64,000 nt of DNA from DASZQY01 sp035548515 (GCA_035548515.1 DASZSW010000010.1:1-64000); one strand, 5' to 3'; positions 40,965 to 48,510 are shown, numbered from the stretch's first letter. Numbers and translations: made by a program. The notes: generated by a model not told the origin, from the letters alone.

Positions 40965-41625
40965 ACTTTCCGCCCAGCGAGCGCCAAAGGGCCAGTAAAG
41001 CCCGATACTTCTCGACAAAGATTTCACGCTCGCCGCCGTCGAAAATCAGATCGCTGGGGCGAAAGTATCCTCGCCGCAGAACATCAACCAATCGAAAGTC
41101 GGCGAGCTTCATGCCGGGGAATGCCGTCGCGAGTAAGGCAAGGCCGACACGGGCGCCCTCGTCCGGAAGCGCGGGTTTTTCGCTGAAATATGGATAGATG
41201 ATGCGCGGTGATCCGTCGAAGGCGATAACCGAGATGGTGTTCTCGATCTTCAGCGTGGTTTGGAGTTCGGGAATGTTGAGGCGTGCCCTGAGACTTTGCG
41301 GAGCGAACTGGAATGGTTCATTGCGCCAGCGCATCTTTTCGTTCCACATCGCCTCGAAGGCGGAGGCCAGCGCCGGATACAGGCGCGCGCGTCCCTTGTT
41401 GGCAGCCACACGCATGCTCACAAGATCGGTAATGCGGCCGCGCCCCGCCATGTGCCCTTTCACATCCGCCCAAAACCCGCTGTAGAAGTCTCCACCTCCC
41501 TCGCGCTCGCCATCGTCGCGTCGTCGATCTTCCGCAATGTCCCGCCGCAGAAGCGTTCGTTGCAGCTTCGCGTCCGCGTAGAGCATCTGAAGCGCTTTCC
41601 GGAGATGTATTTTTTCGAGCGACAT
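40963..41625 (-). CDS. Unknown protein, second gene of the island's minus-strand pair
   Basis: This 220-residue soluble protein of no family I recognise begins with a charged helical part (MSLEKIHLRKALQMLYADAKLQRTLLRRDIAEDRRRDDGEREGGG), then FYSGFWADVKGHMAGRGRITDLVSMRVAANKGRARLYPALASAFEAMWNEKMRWRNE, and a mixed C-terminal half (ISVIAFDGSPRIIYPYFSEKPALPDEGARVGLALLATAFP). The start at 41625 has GAGAGAGGG upstream and lies only 14 bp after the Cas2/SinR-like gene, so the two form an operon. Base composition is AT-richer than the flanks. Confidence 0.75.
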   Translation of the reverse strand: MSLEKIHLRKALQMLYADAKLQRTLLRRDIAEDRRRDDGEREGGGDFYSGFWADVKGHMAGRGRITDLVSMRVAANKGRARLYPALASAFEAMWNEKMRWRNEPFQFAPQSLRARLNIPELQTTLKIENTISVIAFDGSPRIIYPYFSEKPALPDEGARVGLALLATAFPGMKLADFRLVDVLRRGYFRPSDLIFDGGEREIFVEKYRALLALWRSLGGK

Positions 41626-41639
41626 CGGTTCGCCCTCTC

Positions 41640-41918
41640 TCAGGCAGCCATCTTGCCGGAGCGTTCGTTGATCCACTTCCACGCGTCTTCGGGCAGCCAG
41701 CCTTGATAGTCGCGAGTCACGCCGATGATCAGAAAGAAGTCGTTCTTGTCCACGCGCGGTTCGATACGATTCCAAATACCTTGGGCGGTCAAGTTGGTAT
41801 CAAGAAGCCAAGTGGAACCAAGGTGATGCCACCAGTCTCCGCAACTCTGTATTGCTTCAAAGAGGCTAGAATAATCTTGTCCTGGCTTCTTCAAGTCGTA
41901 GTTCACAGCATAAATCAT
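41640..41918 (-). CDS. Stand-alone Cas2/SinR-like ferredoxin-fold small protein
   Basis: This 92-residue protein has the small Cas2/VapD-like (database name 'SinR family') pattern: a first strand MIYAVNYDLKKPGQDYSSLFEAIQSCGDWWHHLGSTWLLDTNLTAQGIWNRIEPRVDKNDFFLIIGVTRDYQGWLPEDAWKWINE. The YDL of the first strand and the DKNDFFLI strand are the hallmarks. No cas1 or repeat array is near, so this is an orphan of the type found with toxin-like or regulatory roles; ribonuclease activity is possible but unknown. It starts at 41918 (AGAGGTAGCG before the ATG) and heads the two-gene minus-strand operon of the island. Confidence 0.8.
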   Translation of the reverse strand: MIYAVNYDLKKPGQDYSSLFEAIQSCGDWWHHLGSTWLLDTNLTAQGIWNRIEPRVDKNDFFLIIGVTRDYQGWLPEDAWKWINERSGKMAA

Positions 41919-41978
41919 CGCTACCTCTGTATTTTGACGGCGTTGGGGGCCTACTCTCCAATGCGGACGGCAACCGAT

Positions 41979-42008
41979 GCGCGGACATCCGGTAGTTGAT
42001 GTCCGCGC
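41979..42008. promoter_or_regulatory. 11-bp perfect inverted repeat in the island's divergent spacer
   Basis: GCGCGGACATC (41979-41989) and GATGTCCGCGC (41998-42008) are exact reverse complements separated by 8 bp. The dyad is 60 bp upstream of the Cas2/SinR-like start and 50 bp upstream of the sigma-like start, so one bound protein could control both arms. No T-tract follows on either strand, which argues against a terminator. Confidence 0.6.
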
Positions 42009-42058
42009 GGCCGCGAACTCCGGCATAGGCAATCGGAGGCCCAACGGGGCGAGCAGTC

Positions 42059-42631
42059 TTGAATTCAAGTCAACTGGCTACCGCCCGCACGCGAGACGAG
42101 GTGGCGGACGCGATAAGGAAGCTGACCGCCGCCGACTGGGCGCGGCTAGGCCAAGTCGCGCGTCGCTATGTCAGGCCCCCGATGGAATGGCGCGATCTAT
42201 TGCAGGAGGCTTTAGCTCGCGCCATCGACAGCAGGACATGTCCGGGTCACGTCGACATCGTGAAATTCTTGGCGGAGGCGATGCGCAGCATCGCGAGCGG
42301 CGAGGCTGAGAAGATCGCGCACCGCTTACCAATCGTCGCCGTTCCTAAGAACGGTTCCCAAAACGCAATTGTCGAGAACGTTAGATCTCCCGAGCCAACA
42401 GCAGAGGAGGAACTGATTCAGTCGGCGGAGGAGGAAAGGATCAGATCGGACATCTTGGCGTTGTTCTCCGACGATCCGCTCGCGCGCGATCTTGTAGAAG
42501 GGCTCTTCGTGGGGCTTACGGCGGATGAGTTGCGGCAACTTACTGGGCTTGATGACACGGGGTACGACACGAAACGAAAGCTTATACGGCGGCGAATTGA
42601 CAAGGCCTACCCGACTGGATGGATGAAATGA
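42059..42631 (+). CDS. Sigma-70-family-like protein of the island
   Basis: This 190-residue protein has a degenerate sigma region 2 (TAADWARLGQVARRYVRPPMEWRDLLQEALARAIDSRTCPGHVDIVKFLAEAMRSIASGEAEKI) and a C-terminal region-4-like helix-turn-helix (DPLARDLVEGLFVGLTADELRQLTGLDDTGYDTKRKLIRRRIDKAYP). An acidic linker with EEELIQSAEEER joins them. It starts with TTG, for which only a weak SD is seen. Its last 13 bp overlap the start of the IrrE-type peptidase gene, so the two are translated together. It could direct polymerase or be a sigma-derived DNA-binding regulator; the reduced region 2 leaves this open. Confidence 0.75.
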   Translation: MNSSQLATARTRDEVADAIRKLTAADWARLGQVARRYVRPPMEWRDLLQEALARAIDSRTCPGHVDIVKFLAEAMRSIASGEAEKIAHRLPIVAVPKNGSQNAIVENVRSPEPTAEEELIQSAEEERIRSDILALFSDDPLARDLVEGLFVGLTADELRQLTGLDDTGYDTKRKLIRRRIDKAYPTGWMK

Positions 42632-43824
42632 CTCAGAAGATCAAAGAAGGCATTGCGCTGGATGCTCTCGACGCTTTTCTGGTCGAGGACCTTTTGGCGC
42701 AGTCGGACATGGAGATCTTGGCTGAGTTTGAAGCCGTAGAGGGCGATGCCAACGCGCACGCGCAAACGATGCGAGAGCTTTTCGAGCGCGTGGTGGTGGC
42801 GTCGAACAAAAGTCGCCTTGTCGCGGCACGAGCGGGGGCGGCAGCTATTGGTCGAACCGAAATAGCGACTGCAGAAACGCGCATAACGGACATCGCGATG
42901 GCGCGGAAGCGCCTAGCTGAGGCGGCCGCGGATTCATCCCGCAAAGTTTCCTTGGCGGCGCGCAACGAAACGCTGCTTTCTGACTCGGACGTATTAGGCC
43001 TAGTGGAAGATTTGGATATTTTGGAAGCCCGAGCGTCGCGGGAAAATGGTGAGGAAAAGAATAGGCGCAAAGTACGGCCAGACAGTTTGCTCAAAGGCTT
43101 GGGGATTACTGAGCCGGAAGAAATCGATCTTGAAGCGATCGGATTTTGCGTTCATGCCGTGATCAAATATCGGGCACTGCAGGGATGTGATGCTCAGATA
43201 GTCGGTTACGGCAACGACGCCATTATTACCGTGAATTGCGATAGTTCCGATGAGCGCCGTCGGTTTTCAGCGGCACACGAGATCGGACACTGGATGCTCC
43301 ATCGCGGAAAGCAACTTGCGTGCAGGGTTGATGAAGCATCGAATGACGGGTCGCCAAGTGAACGAGAAGCGGACCGGTTCGCAGCTGACCTTCTGATGCC
43401 AATCTACATTTTTGAACGATTTGCTCGTGAGTTTGAGAGACTCAACTTCGATGTCGTCAAAGAGTTGGCCTCAAGATTTGCGACCAGCATAACATCGACC
43501 GCAATTCGCTTGATTGAAATCGATCATTCTCCGGCGCTTTTGGTTTGCCACGGTCCTGAAGGTAGAAGATGGTTTCGCCGAGCGCCGAGTGTTCCAGCAA
43601 AATGGTTTCCGATGCTGGAGCTAGGATCTGAAAGTTCCGCCTTCTCTGTTTTGTTTGGAAGGCAGACAGATGATCTAAGGCCACGGAAGATCCAAGCATC
43701 TTTGTGGTTTGATACTGCTTCCGCGGGGTACCATTCGGTGCACGAGCAGACGACCCGGATCGGCAAGGATGAAGTCTTGACCTTGTTGATATTTGACCCT
43801 TCGACGCTCGCTGAGCGCCTGTAG
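42619..43824 (+). CDS. Helical domain fused to an ImmA/IrrE-type metallopeptidase
   Basis: This 401-residue protein joins an N-terminal helical, coiled-coil-prone domain (about 1-140; LVEDLLAQSDMEILAEFEAV, then long Ala/Arg-rich helices) to a zinc peptidase of the ImmA/IrrE family (about 160-300). The peptidase has HEXXH as H220-E221-I-G-H224 (AAHEIGHWMLHRG) and a likely third ligand E250 in SEREADRFAADLLMP. A C-terminal part of about 100 residues follows. Relatives cleave repressors (ImmR, DdrO) to switch on stress or mobile-element genes. Because it overlaps the sigma-like gene by 13 bp, its target may be that protein or a repressor bound to it. AT-rich codons (ATT, AAA, TTT) are common, unlike the flanking genes. 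Confidence 0.85.
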   Translation: MDEMTQKIKEGIALDALDAFLVEDLLAQSDMEILAEFEAVEGDANAHAQTMRELFERVVVASNKSRLVAARAGAAAIGRTEIATAETRITDIAMARKRLAEAAADSSRKVSLAARNETLLSDSDVLGLVEDLDILEARASRENGEEKNRRKVRPDSLLKGLGITEPEEIDLEAIGFCVHAVIKYRALQGCDAQIVGYGNDAIITVNCDSSDERRRFSAAHEIGHWMLHRGKQLACRVDEASNDGSPSEREADRFAADLLMPIYIFERFAREFERLNFDVVKELASRFATSITSTAIRLIEIDHSPALLVCHGPEGRRWFRRAPSVPAKWFPMLELGSESSAFSVLFGRQTDDLRPRKIQASLWFDTASAGYHSVHEQTTRIGKDEVLTLLIFDPSTLAERL

Positions 43825-44414
43825 CTTGCGAACTCGGCGTGTGCCGGGAAGCCGTCATTTGTAATCTTGGCGTCGCGCCACATCTTTACGCGTCGCGCTG
43901 AGCATTCACGAAAACTTATCCCCGCCCCCAAAACCTCCCCCATATTCCCCGCGTCCTCGCTCGATCGAAGGGGCGCCAACCGGTGGCGTACCATTGGCGG
44001 AGCGGATCCCGGTGAGGGGTGGCGGCGACAGCCGCCGGATGTGGCGCCCGCGCGCGTGGCTCGCTGCTGCGCATGACGGGACGACCCCCGGCCGGGCCGT
44101 CGAGCTCACCGCTCGTCTGCCTCGTTGAGGCTTAAGGTCCGCCGCGTCGATCCGCCTGTCGGGCAACCGCGGGCGAGCCGGAAAAGGCCGGTGGCGCGAA
44201 CGGATCGAAGCTCCTGGCCGAAGGGTCGCGAAATCGCCACGGCGGGCGCTCGAGCGAGCGCCACATCGGAATACCCAGCAGGCACTCTCCCGAGCGCCCG
44301 CCGCCCCTTCGGCTGATGTGCCGGAGGCAGCAGAACGAGGGACGCGACGACGGAAGGAGAAAAACTCGGACGCATCCGCGTCGCGGGAACGATGACGTGC
44401 GCGCTGACCACCCA

Positions 44415-44528
44415 TGTCATCCTTCGGCGGCGCGAAGCGCCGACCGGAGGATCGTGGGACGGCGCATGTCGTCGAGCGACTGGGCACGATCCTCCGGACG
44501 ACGCCTTCGGCATCGCCGAAGGATGACA
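44415..44528. repeat. Inverted pair TGTCATCCTTCGGC ... GCCGAAGGATGACA
   Basis: The 14-bp ends (44415-44428 and 44515-44528) are exact reverse complements, and inside them GACCGGAGGATCGTG (44441-44455) faces CACGATCCTCCGGAC. The whole 114 bp can form one long cruciform or hairpin, a BIME-like composite. A related but different element with TGTCATCCCC ends is at 60988-61082. Confidence 0.85.
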
Positions 44529-44555
44529 GAGTAGCGACGTCGCAGAACAGGGCAC

Positions 44556-44613
44556 CATCCCTCCCCCTTGCGGGGAGGGGGGACCGCCGAAGGCGGTGGG
44601 TGGGGGTCTCGCA
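44556..44613. repeat. Palindromic element (CATCCCTCCCCC type)
   Basis: CCCTCCCCCTTGCGGGGAGGGG (44559-44580) and ACCGCCGAAGGCGGT (44583-44597) are followed by GGGTGGGGGTCTCGCAAC. It shares its ends with 35851-35908 and 40011-40067, while the second hairpin differs in sequence but not in shape. Confidence 0.87.
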
Positions 44614-44634
44614 ACGCCGCACCTTCACCACCGA

Positions 44635-44691
44635 ACCCTCCCCTTGAGGGAGGGTCAAAATCGCAAAGCGATTTTGGGGAGGGGTGCGCAT
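44635..44691. repeat. Palindromic element (ACCCTCCCC / AAAATCGC type)
   Basis: ACCCTCCCCTTGAGGGAGGGT (44635-44655) and AAAATCGCAAAGCGATTTT (44657-44675) are followed by GGGGAGGGGTGCG. The two-hairpin plan is the same as in the other elements, with an AT-rich second stem. It lies downstream of the minus-strand phosphatase gene. Confidence 0.85.
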
Positions 44692-44714
44692 CACCAACGC
44701 CGGAAGCAGTGAAC

Positions 44715-45401
44715 CTACGCCGCGATGAACCGCACGCCCGTCCCTTCCAGCACCACGCACGTGAGCGGCCCGCCAAACACCGCGCCCGTATCGATCGCGA
44801 TCCGGTTGGCGTGGATCTCCGGCGTCATGGATGGCGTCACGGTATGCCCATGCACCACGACGACGCCGAAGTCGCGCGTATCGAGCAGGAACTCCTCGCG
44901 GATCCACATCAGGTCCTCGTCGGTCTGCGCATCGAGCGGAACACCCGGCCGCACACCCGCATGCGTGAAGAAATAATCGCCGAACCGCACCGATGTCCGC
45001 GTCGTGTCGAGGAATGCGCGGTGCTCCGGCGGCATCGCCGCGGCGAGCGCGGCCGAAAGGTCGGCGTAGTTGCGCGTCCGGTTGCCGACGCCATACGAGC
45101 GCGCCGTCGCCTTGCCGCCGAAGGAAAGGAACGCTGCACCGTTGAGATCACCGTCGGCGAGAAAATCCAGCCACTTCTGGTCGTGGTTGCCGCGCAGGAA
45201 CACGATCCGCGCATCGTCCGTCATCCCGGCGAGCCGCGCGACGACGCCGGCGGTGTCGGCGCCGCGGTCGCCATAGTCGCCGATGTGGATGATGCGATGG
45301 TCGGGCGTTGGCCGCGCCGCAAGGTCGGCGGCGATCCGCTCGTGGAGCAGCGCCAGCTTGTCGGCGCATCCGTGGATGTCGCCGATGGCGTAGAGCCGCA
45401 T
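44715..45401 (-). CDS. PPP-family serine/threonine phosphatase / metallophosphoesterase
   Basis: This 228-residue enzyme carries the two-metal PPP signature in order: GDIHG (residue about 7), GDYGDRG (about 41), GNHD (about 71), a His in FFTHAG and VVVVHGHT near the C-terminus. The compact size is that of the bacterial PrpA/ApaH-like group, which removes phosphate from protein Ser/Thr or hydrolyses diadenosine tetraphosphate. The ATG at 45401 is favoured since the catalytic domain begins at once (MRLYAIGDIHG). Confidence 0.9.
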   Translation of the reverse strand: MRLYAIGDIHGCADKLALLHERIAADLAARPTPDHRIIHIGDYGDRGADTAGVVARLAGMTDDARIVFLRGNHDQKWLDFLADGDLNGAAFLSFGGKATARSYGVGNRTRNYADLSAALAAAMPPEHRAFLDTTRTSVRFGDYFFTHAGVRPGVPLDAQTDEDLMWIREEFLLDTRDFGVVVVHGHTVTPSMTPEIHANRIAIDTGAVFGGPLTCVVLEGTGVRFIAA

Positions 45402-45481
45402 TCCGGCCGGTGTCGTGGCTTCGCCCGTTCGCATCGTCGCGTCTCGTTCCCGAAAGCGCGCCGTGCTACCACAACGGCCGC

Positions 45482-46183
45482 ATGCGCGTCCTCGTCATCG
45501 AAAATTTCGTCGGCACCCCGCTCGGCCAGATCGAGCCGGCGCTGCGCCAGAAGGGCGCCGACATCGACTTGCGCCAGGCGTGGCAGGGCGCGCCGATCCC
45601 CGCCACCGACGCCGGCTACGATGGCATCGTGGTGCTCGGTGGTGAGCAGAGCGCCGTCGATGATGCCGACTATCCGTACCTGCCGCACCTGGCGGAGCTC
45701 ACCCGCATGTTCGGCGCCGCCGACAAGCCGGTGCTCGGCGTCTGCCTCGGCGCGCAGATCGTCGCGCGTGGGGCAGGGGCCCGCAACATCCTCGGCCGCC
45801 CGGTCGAATTCGGCTGGCATGAGGTCACGCCGACGGCTGCGGGCAAATCCGATCCCGTCCTCTCGGCGCTGGGCGAATCCAGCCCCACGTTCCACTGGCA
45901 CCTCGACACCTTCACCCTGCCGCCCGGCGCGGTGCATCTGGCGACAAGCGCGCAGACCGAGCAGCAAGCTTTTCGCATCGGCCGCGCCACCTATGGCATC
46001 CAGTTCCATTTCGAGGCCGACCGGAAGCTCGTGGATCGCTGGAGTGCCGACTTCGCGGGCGTTATCGCTACCTACGCGCCAGACTGGGAGAAGCAGCGCC
46101 CCGTCGACGCCGCCCGCTCTGGCGCGAGGGCCGATGCGCTGGGCGCGGCCATCGCCCGGGCCTGGGTTGGCCTCATCCGCTGA
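45482..46183 (+). CDS. Class I glutamine-amidotransferase-like protein
   Basis: This 233-residue domain has the nucleophile elbow PVLGVCLGAQIVARGAG (Cys at about residue 96) and the catalytic His-Glu pair in YGIQFHFEAD. It is a stand-alone GATase1 of the GMP-synthase-like group (MRVLVIENFVGTPLGQIEPALRQKGADI, IVVLGGEQSAVDD). Such proteins hydrolyse gamma-glutamyl compounds, including polyamine or amine conjugates, and are not GuaA itself, which needs an ATP-pyrophosphatase part. It is divergent from the phosphatase gene. Confidence 0.88.
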   Translation: MRVLVIENFVGTPLGQIEPALRQKGADIDLRQAWQGAPIPATDAGYDGIVVLGGEQSAVDDADYPYLPHLAELTRMFGAADKPVLGVCLGAQIVARGAGARNILGRPVEFGWHEVTPTAAGKSDPVLSALGESSPTFHWHLDTFTLPPGAVHLATSAQTEQQAFRIGRATYGIQFHFEADRKLVDRWSADFAGVIATYAPDWEKQRPVDAARSGARADALGAAIARAWVGLIR

Positions 46184-46228
46184 GCCCCGCTACAATCGCG
46201 CGAAATCGCAAACTGAAGGAGTCCCGTT

Positions 46229-47020
46229 GTGCTGAAACAATTCGCCGCCGCGCTCATCGCCGGCCTCGCCTTTGCGGGTGCAGCAAATGCCGCCGATCCG
46301 CTGCCCGACCTCAAGGGCCGCACCATCGTCGCCGTCGCTGCCGACGACTATCCGCCGCTCAACTTCGAGGAGGTCGAAGGCGGCAAGGGCATCGGCCTCG
46401 AGTACGATCTGGTCAACGAGATCGCCAAGCGCCTCAACGCCAAGGTCGACTGGAAGAAGGGCTCGTGGGACACGATGATCGAGGATGTCCGCCAGGGCAC
46501 CTACGACGTCGGCATGGACGGCATCTCGATCACCGACGAGCGCAAGCAGCAGATCGATTTCACCGACTCGTACCTGCTGTCGCAGCAGTTCCTGCTCGTC
46601 CGCGCCGACGAGACGCGCTTCACCGACGCCAAGACGCTCGCTGCCGGCGACTTCCTTATCGGCGCGCAGACCGGCACGACGAATTTCTACACCGCCCTCG
46701 ACGTGACCGGCACGACTGAGGATGACCCGAGCCCGAAGATCAAGCTGTTCGACACCTTCGGCGCGACGGTCGCGGCGCTCAAGGCCGGCGACGTCGATGC
46801 CGTGTTCATGGATAACGCCTCGGCGGCCGGCTACATGGGCGCCTCGCCGAATGCCTTCAAGATCACCGGCGATCCGATCGGCAACGACCAGTTCGGCTTC
46901 ATCCTCAAGAAGGGCTCCGACCTCGTAGCGCCGTTCAATGCCGCCATCGCTTCGATCAAGGCCGACGGCACGCTCGATGCGCTGAACAAGAAGTGGTTCT
47001 ACGACTACAGCAACAAGTAG
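46229..47020 (+). CDS. Amino-acid ABC transporter substrate-binding protein
   Basis: This 263-residue periplasmic protein has a signal peptide (FAAALIAGLAFAGAANA, cleavage before ADPLPD) and an SBP family 3 fold (TIVAVAADDYPPLNFEEVEGGKGIGLEYDLVNEIAKRLNAKVDWKKGSWDTMIEDVRQGTYDVGMDGISITDERKQQIDFTDSYL). It captures a polar amino acid and delivers it to the permease of the next gene, 12 bp downstream. The start is GTG with GGAG at good spacing. Specificity is not readable. Confidence 0.93.
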   Translation: MLKQFAAALIAGLAFAGAANAADPLPDLKGRTIVAVAADDYPPLNFEEVEGGKGIGLEYDLVNEIAKRLNAKVDWKKGSWDTMIEDVRQGTYDVGMDGISITDERKQQIDFTDSYLLSQQFLLVRADETRFTDAKTLAAGDFLIGAQTGTTNFYTALDVTGTTEDDPSPKIKLFDTFGATVAALKAGDVDAVFMDNASAAGYMGASPNAFKITGDPIGNDQFGFILKKGSDLVAPFNAAIASIKADGTLDALNKKWFYDYSNK

Positions 47021-47032
47021 CCGCCACCCGCC

Positions 47033-47842
47033 TTGGCCGCACCCGATCGTCCCCGCCGCGAGTTTCCCTTCTGGCTGCTCGCGGCGGTCCTGATCGCGGC
47101 CGTCTTTGCCTGGATGATCGCCGCCGACGGTGACTACCGCGTCATCTTCCGCGCGCTGCTCCGAGGCGTTGCGACTAGCCTCTGGATCTCCTTCGTCGCG
47201 TTCTTTTTCGCCTGCCTGCTCGGCCTGCTCGTCGCCATCGCCCGCCGCTCCGCCTTGCGGGTCGTGCGCGAGATCGCCACCTTCTACGTTGAGATCGTGC
47301 GTGGCGTCCCGGCGCTGGTGCTGCTGTTCTACGTCGCCTTCGTCGGCGCCCCCGCGCTGGTGGCCGCATGGAACTGGGTCGCCGCATGGACCGGCGGCGT
47401 CATTCCGCAAGGCACGGTGCGTGATTTCAGCCTGGTCTGGCGCGCCATCTTCGCGCTCACCATCTCGTACAGCGCGTTCCTGTCGGAAATCTTCCGCGCC
47501 GGGATCGAGTCGGTCGCGCGGCCGCAGGTGGAGGGCGCCTACGCCCTCGGCCTCTCGCGCTACGCCACGCTCCGCAACGTCATCCTGCCGCAAGCGATCC
47601 GGGTGGTGCTTCCCCCTCTCGGCAACGACTTCGTCGCCATGATCAAGGATTCGGCGCTGGTCTCATCGCTGGGCGTCCAGGACATCACCCAGCTCGGCAA
47701 GATCTACTCGTCCTCGACGTTCCTCTTCTTCGAGACGTACAACGTCGTCGCTTATCTCTATCTGGTGATGACGGTAACGTTGTCGCTTCTCGTGCGCTGG
47801 CTGGAGGCCCGCCTCAAGCGCCAGGGGTGGACCGGCACCTAG
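47033..47842 (+). CDS. Amino-acid ABC transporter permease (His/Glu/Gln/Arg type)
   Basis: This 269-residue inner-membrane permease of the HEQRo class has about five helices. The signature is LRGVATSLWISFVAFFFACLLGLLVAIARRSALRVVREIATFYVEIVRGVPALVLLFYVAF, and the EAA region is RPQVEGAYALGLSRYATLRNVILPQAIRVVLPPLGNDFVAMIKDSALVSSLGVQDI. It starts with TTG. A single permease gene implies a homodimer. No ATPase gene follows: the next gene is convergent, and the TAG here overlaps its stop codon in a shared CTAG. Confidence 0.93.
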   Translation: MAAPDRPRREFPFWLLAAVLIAAVFAWMIAADGDYRVIFRALLRGVATSLWISFVAFFFACLLGLLVAIARRSALRVVREIATFYVEIVRGVPALVLLFYVAFVGAPALVAAWNWVAAWTGGVIPQGTVRDFSLVWRAIFALTISYSAFLSEIFRAGIESVARPQVEGAYALGLSRYATLRNVILPQAIRVVLPPLGNDFVAMIKDSALVSSLGVQDITQLGKIYSSSTFLFFETYNVVAYLYLVMTVTLSLLVRWLEARLKRQGWTGT

Positions 47843-48510
47843 CCGTCGACGATGATGATGTGCAGCCGCCTCGGCCCATGCGCGCCGAGCAGGATCGTCT
47901 GCTCGATGTCGCCGGAGCGCGACGGCCCCGTAACGTAGTTGACCGTCCGCGGCATGACGCCCTTGCCAAATTTCGCGCGAATAGCCGCCCACACGGATTC
48001 GTAGTCGCCGGCGATATCGCCCGCCCTCACGACCACGATCGAGGTATCCGGCAGAAAGTTGAGCGTCGTCGGATTGTCCTGACCCGAGATCAGCACCAGC
48101 GTGCCGCTCTCCGCCACGCCCGCGTCGGCGTGGGTGACGCCCACAGCATCGCGCCCGTCCGATGCGCCATGACTCACAGCGACTTGCGTCTGCCGCCAGT
48201 CCAGCCCATTGAGCAGCATGTCCTCGCCGATGCGCACCGCCGCCGGGAGGTTGCGCCCACGCAAGTACTCTGCGACCTCCGCGGGGACGGCCGCTTCGCC
48301 GGCAACGCGCGTCACCGTGGCGGCTGCCTTTTCGGCCATCGTCGTGAATAGCGATACGCGCTCCTCGGCGCCAAGCTGGCCGCGCGCCGGGATCACGCCC
48401 CGCGGCGCCCGCTTCAGTCGCTCGTCCACGGCGGCATTGCGTCGTGGCTCCTCACCAGTGACGCCGAGCGAACGTCGTATCTTGCCGAGCACCGCGTCGC
48501 GCGCGCTCAT
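47839..48510 (-). CDS. lutC: Lactate utilisation protein C (LutC/YkgG)
   Basis: This 223-residue protein of the LUD domain family has VAGEAAVPAEVAEYLRGRNLPAAVRIGEDMLLNGLDW, then GVTHADAGVAESGTLVLISGQDNPTTLNFLPDTSIVVVRAGDI and PRTVNYVTGPSRSGDIEQTILLGAHGPRRLHIIIVDG, the family ending. With LutA and LutB it forms the iron-sulfur L-lactate oxidation system. It starts with ATG 48510, overlapping the end of lutB by 4 bp, and terminates in the CTAG shared with the ABC permease. Confidence 0.95.
   Translation of the reverse strand: MSARDAVLGKIRRSLGVTGEEPRRNAAVDERLKRAPRGVIPARGQLGAEERVSLFTTMAEKAAATVTRVAGEAAVPAEVAEYLRGRNLPAAVRIGEDMLLNGLDWRQTQVAVSHGASDGRDAVGVTHADAGVAESGTLVLISGQDNPTTLNFLPDTSIVVVRAGDIAGDYESVWAAIRAKFGKGVMPRTVNYVTGPSRSGDIEQTILLGAHGPRRLHIIIVDG

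Larger units (their letters stand above)
43825..44714. other. Non-coding, structured region of about 0.9 kb
   Basis: No convincing gene is found on either strand; the open frames are Arg/Pro/Ser/Gly-rich and lack RBS or family features. Bases 43960-44340 are very GC-rich and fold-prone, for instance GGCGGGCGCTCG (44241-44252) against CGAGCGCCCGCC (44291-44302), a perfect 12-bp pair. From 44415 three palindromic elements follow. The first part might be a structured RNA or an old repeat; I cannot name it. Confidence 0.65.

Noticed and set aside
41640..41918. A CRISPR locus suggested by the Cas2-like gene
   Set aside because: No direct-repeat array, no cas1 or effector gene within the window; the protein is of the orphan type.
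43960..44340. tmRNA, RNase P RNA or SRP RNA
   Set aside because: No tRNA-like acceptor with CCA, no RNase P core motif (GAGGAAAGTCC type) and no SRP tetraloop signature could be found in the structured block.
43906..44907. A 333-codon open frame on the minus strand
   Set aside because: It crosses three palindromic repeats and the end of the phosphatase gene; low-complexity Arg/Ser/Pro text and no ribosome-binding site. I treat the region as non-coding.
46229..47842. A complete three-part ABC operon
   Set aside because: No ATPase gene follows; the next gene is lutC on the other strand.
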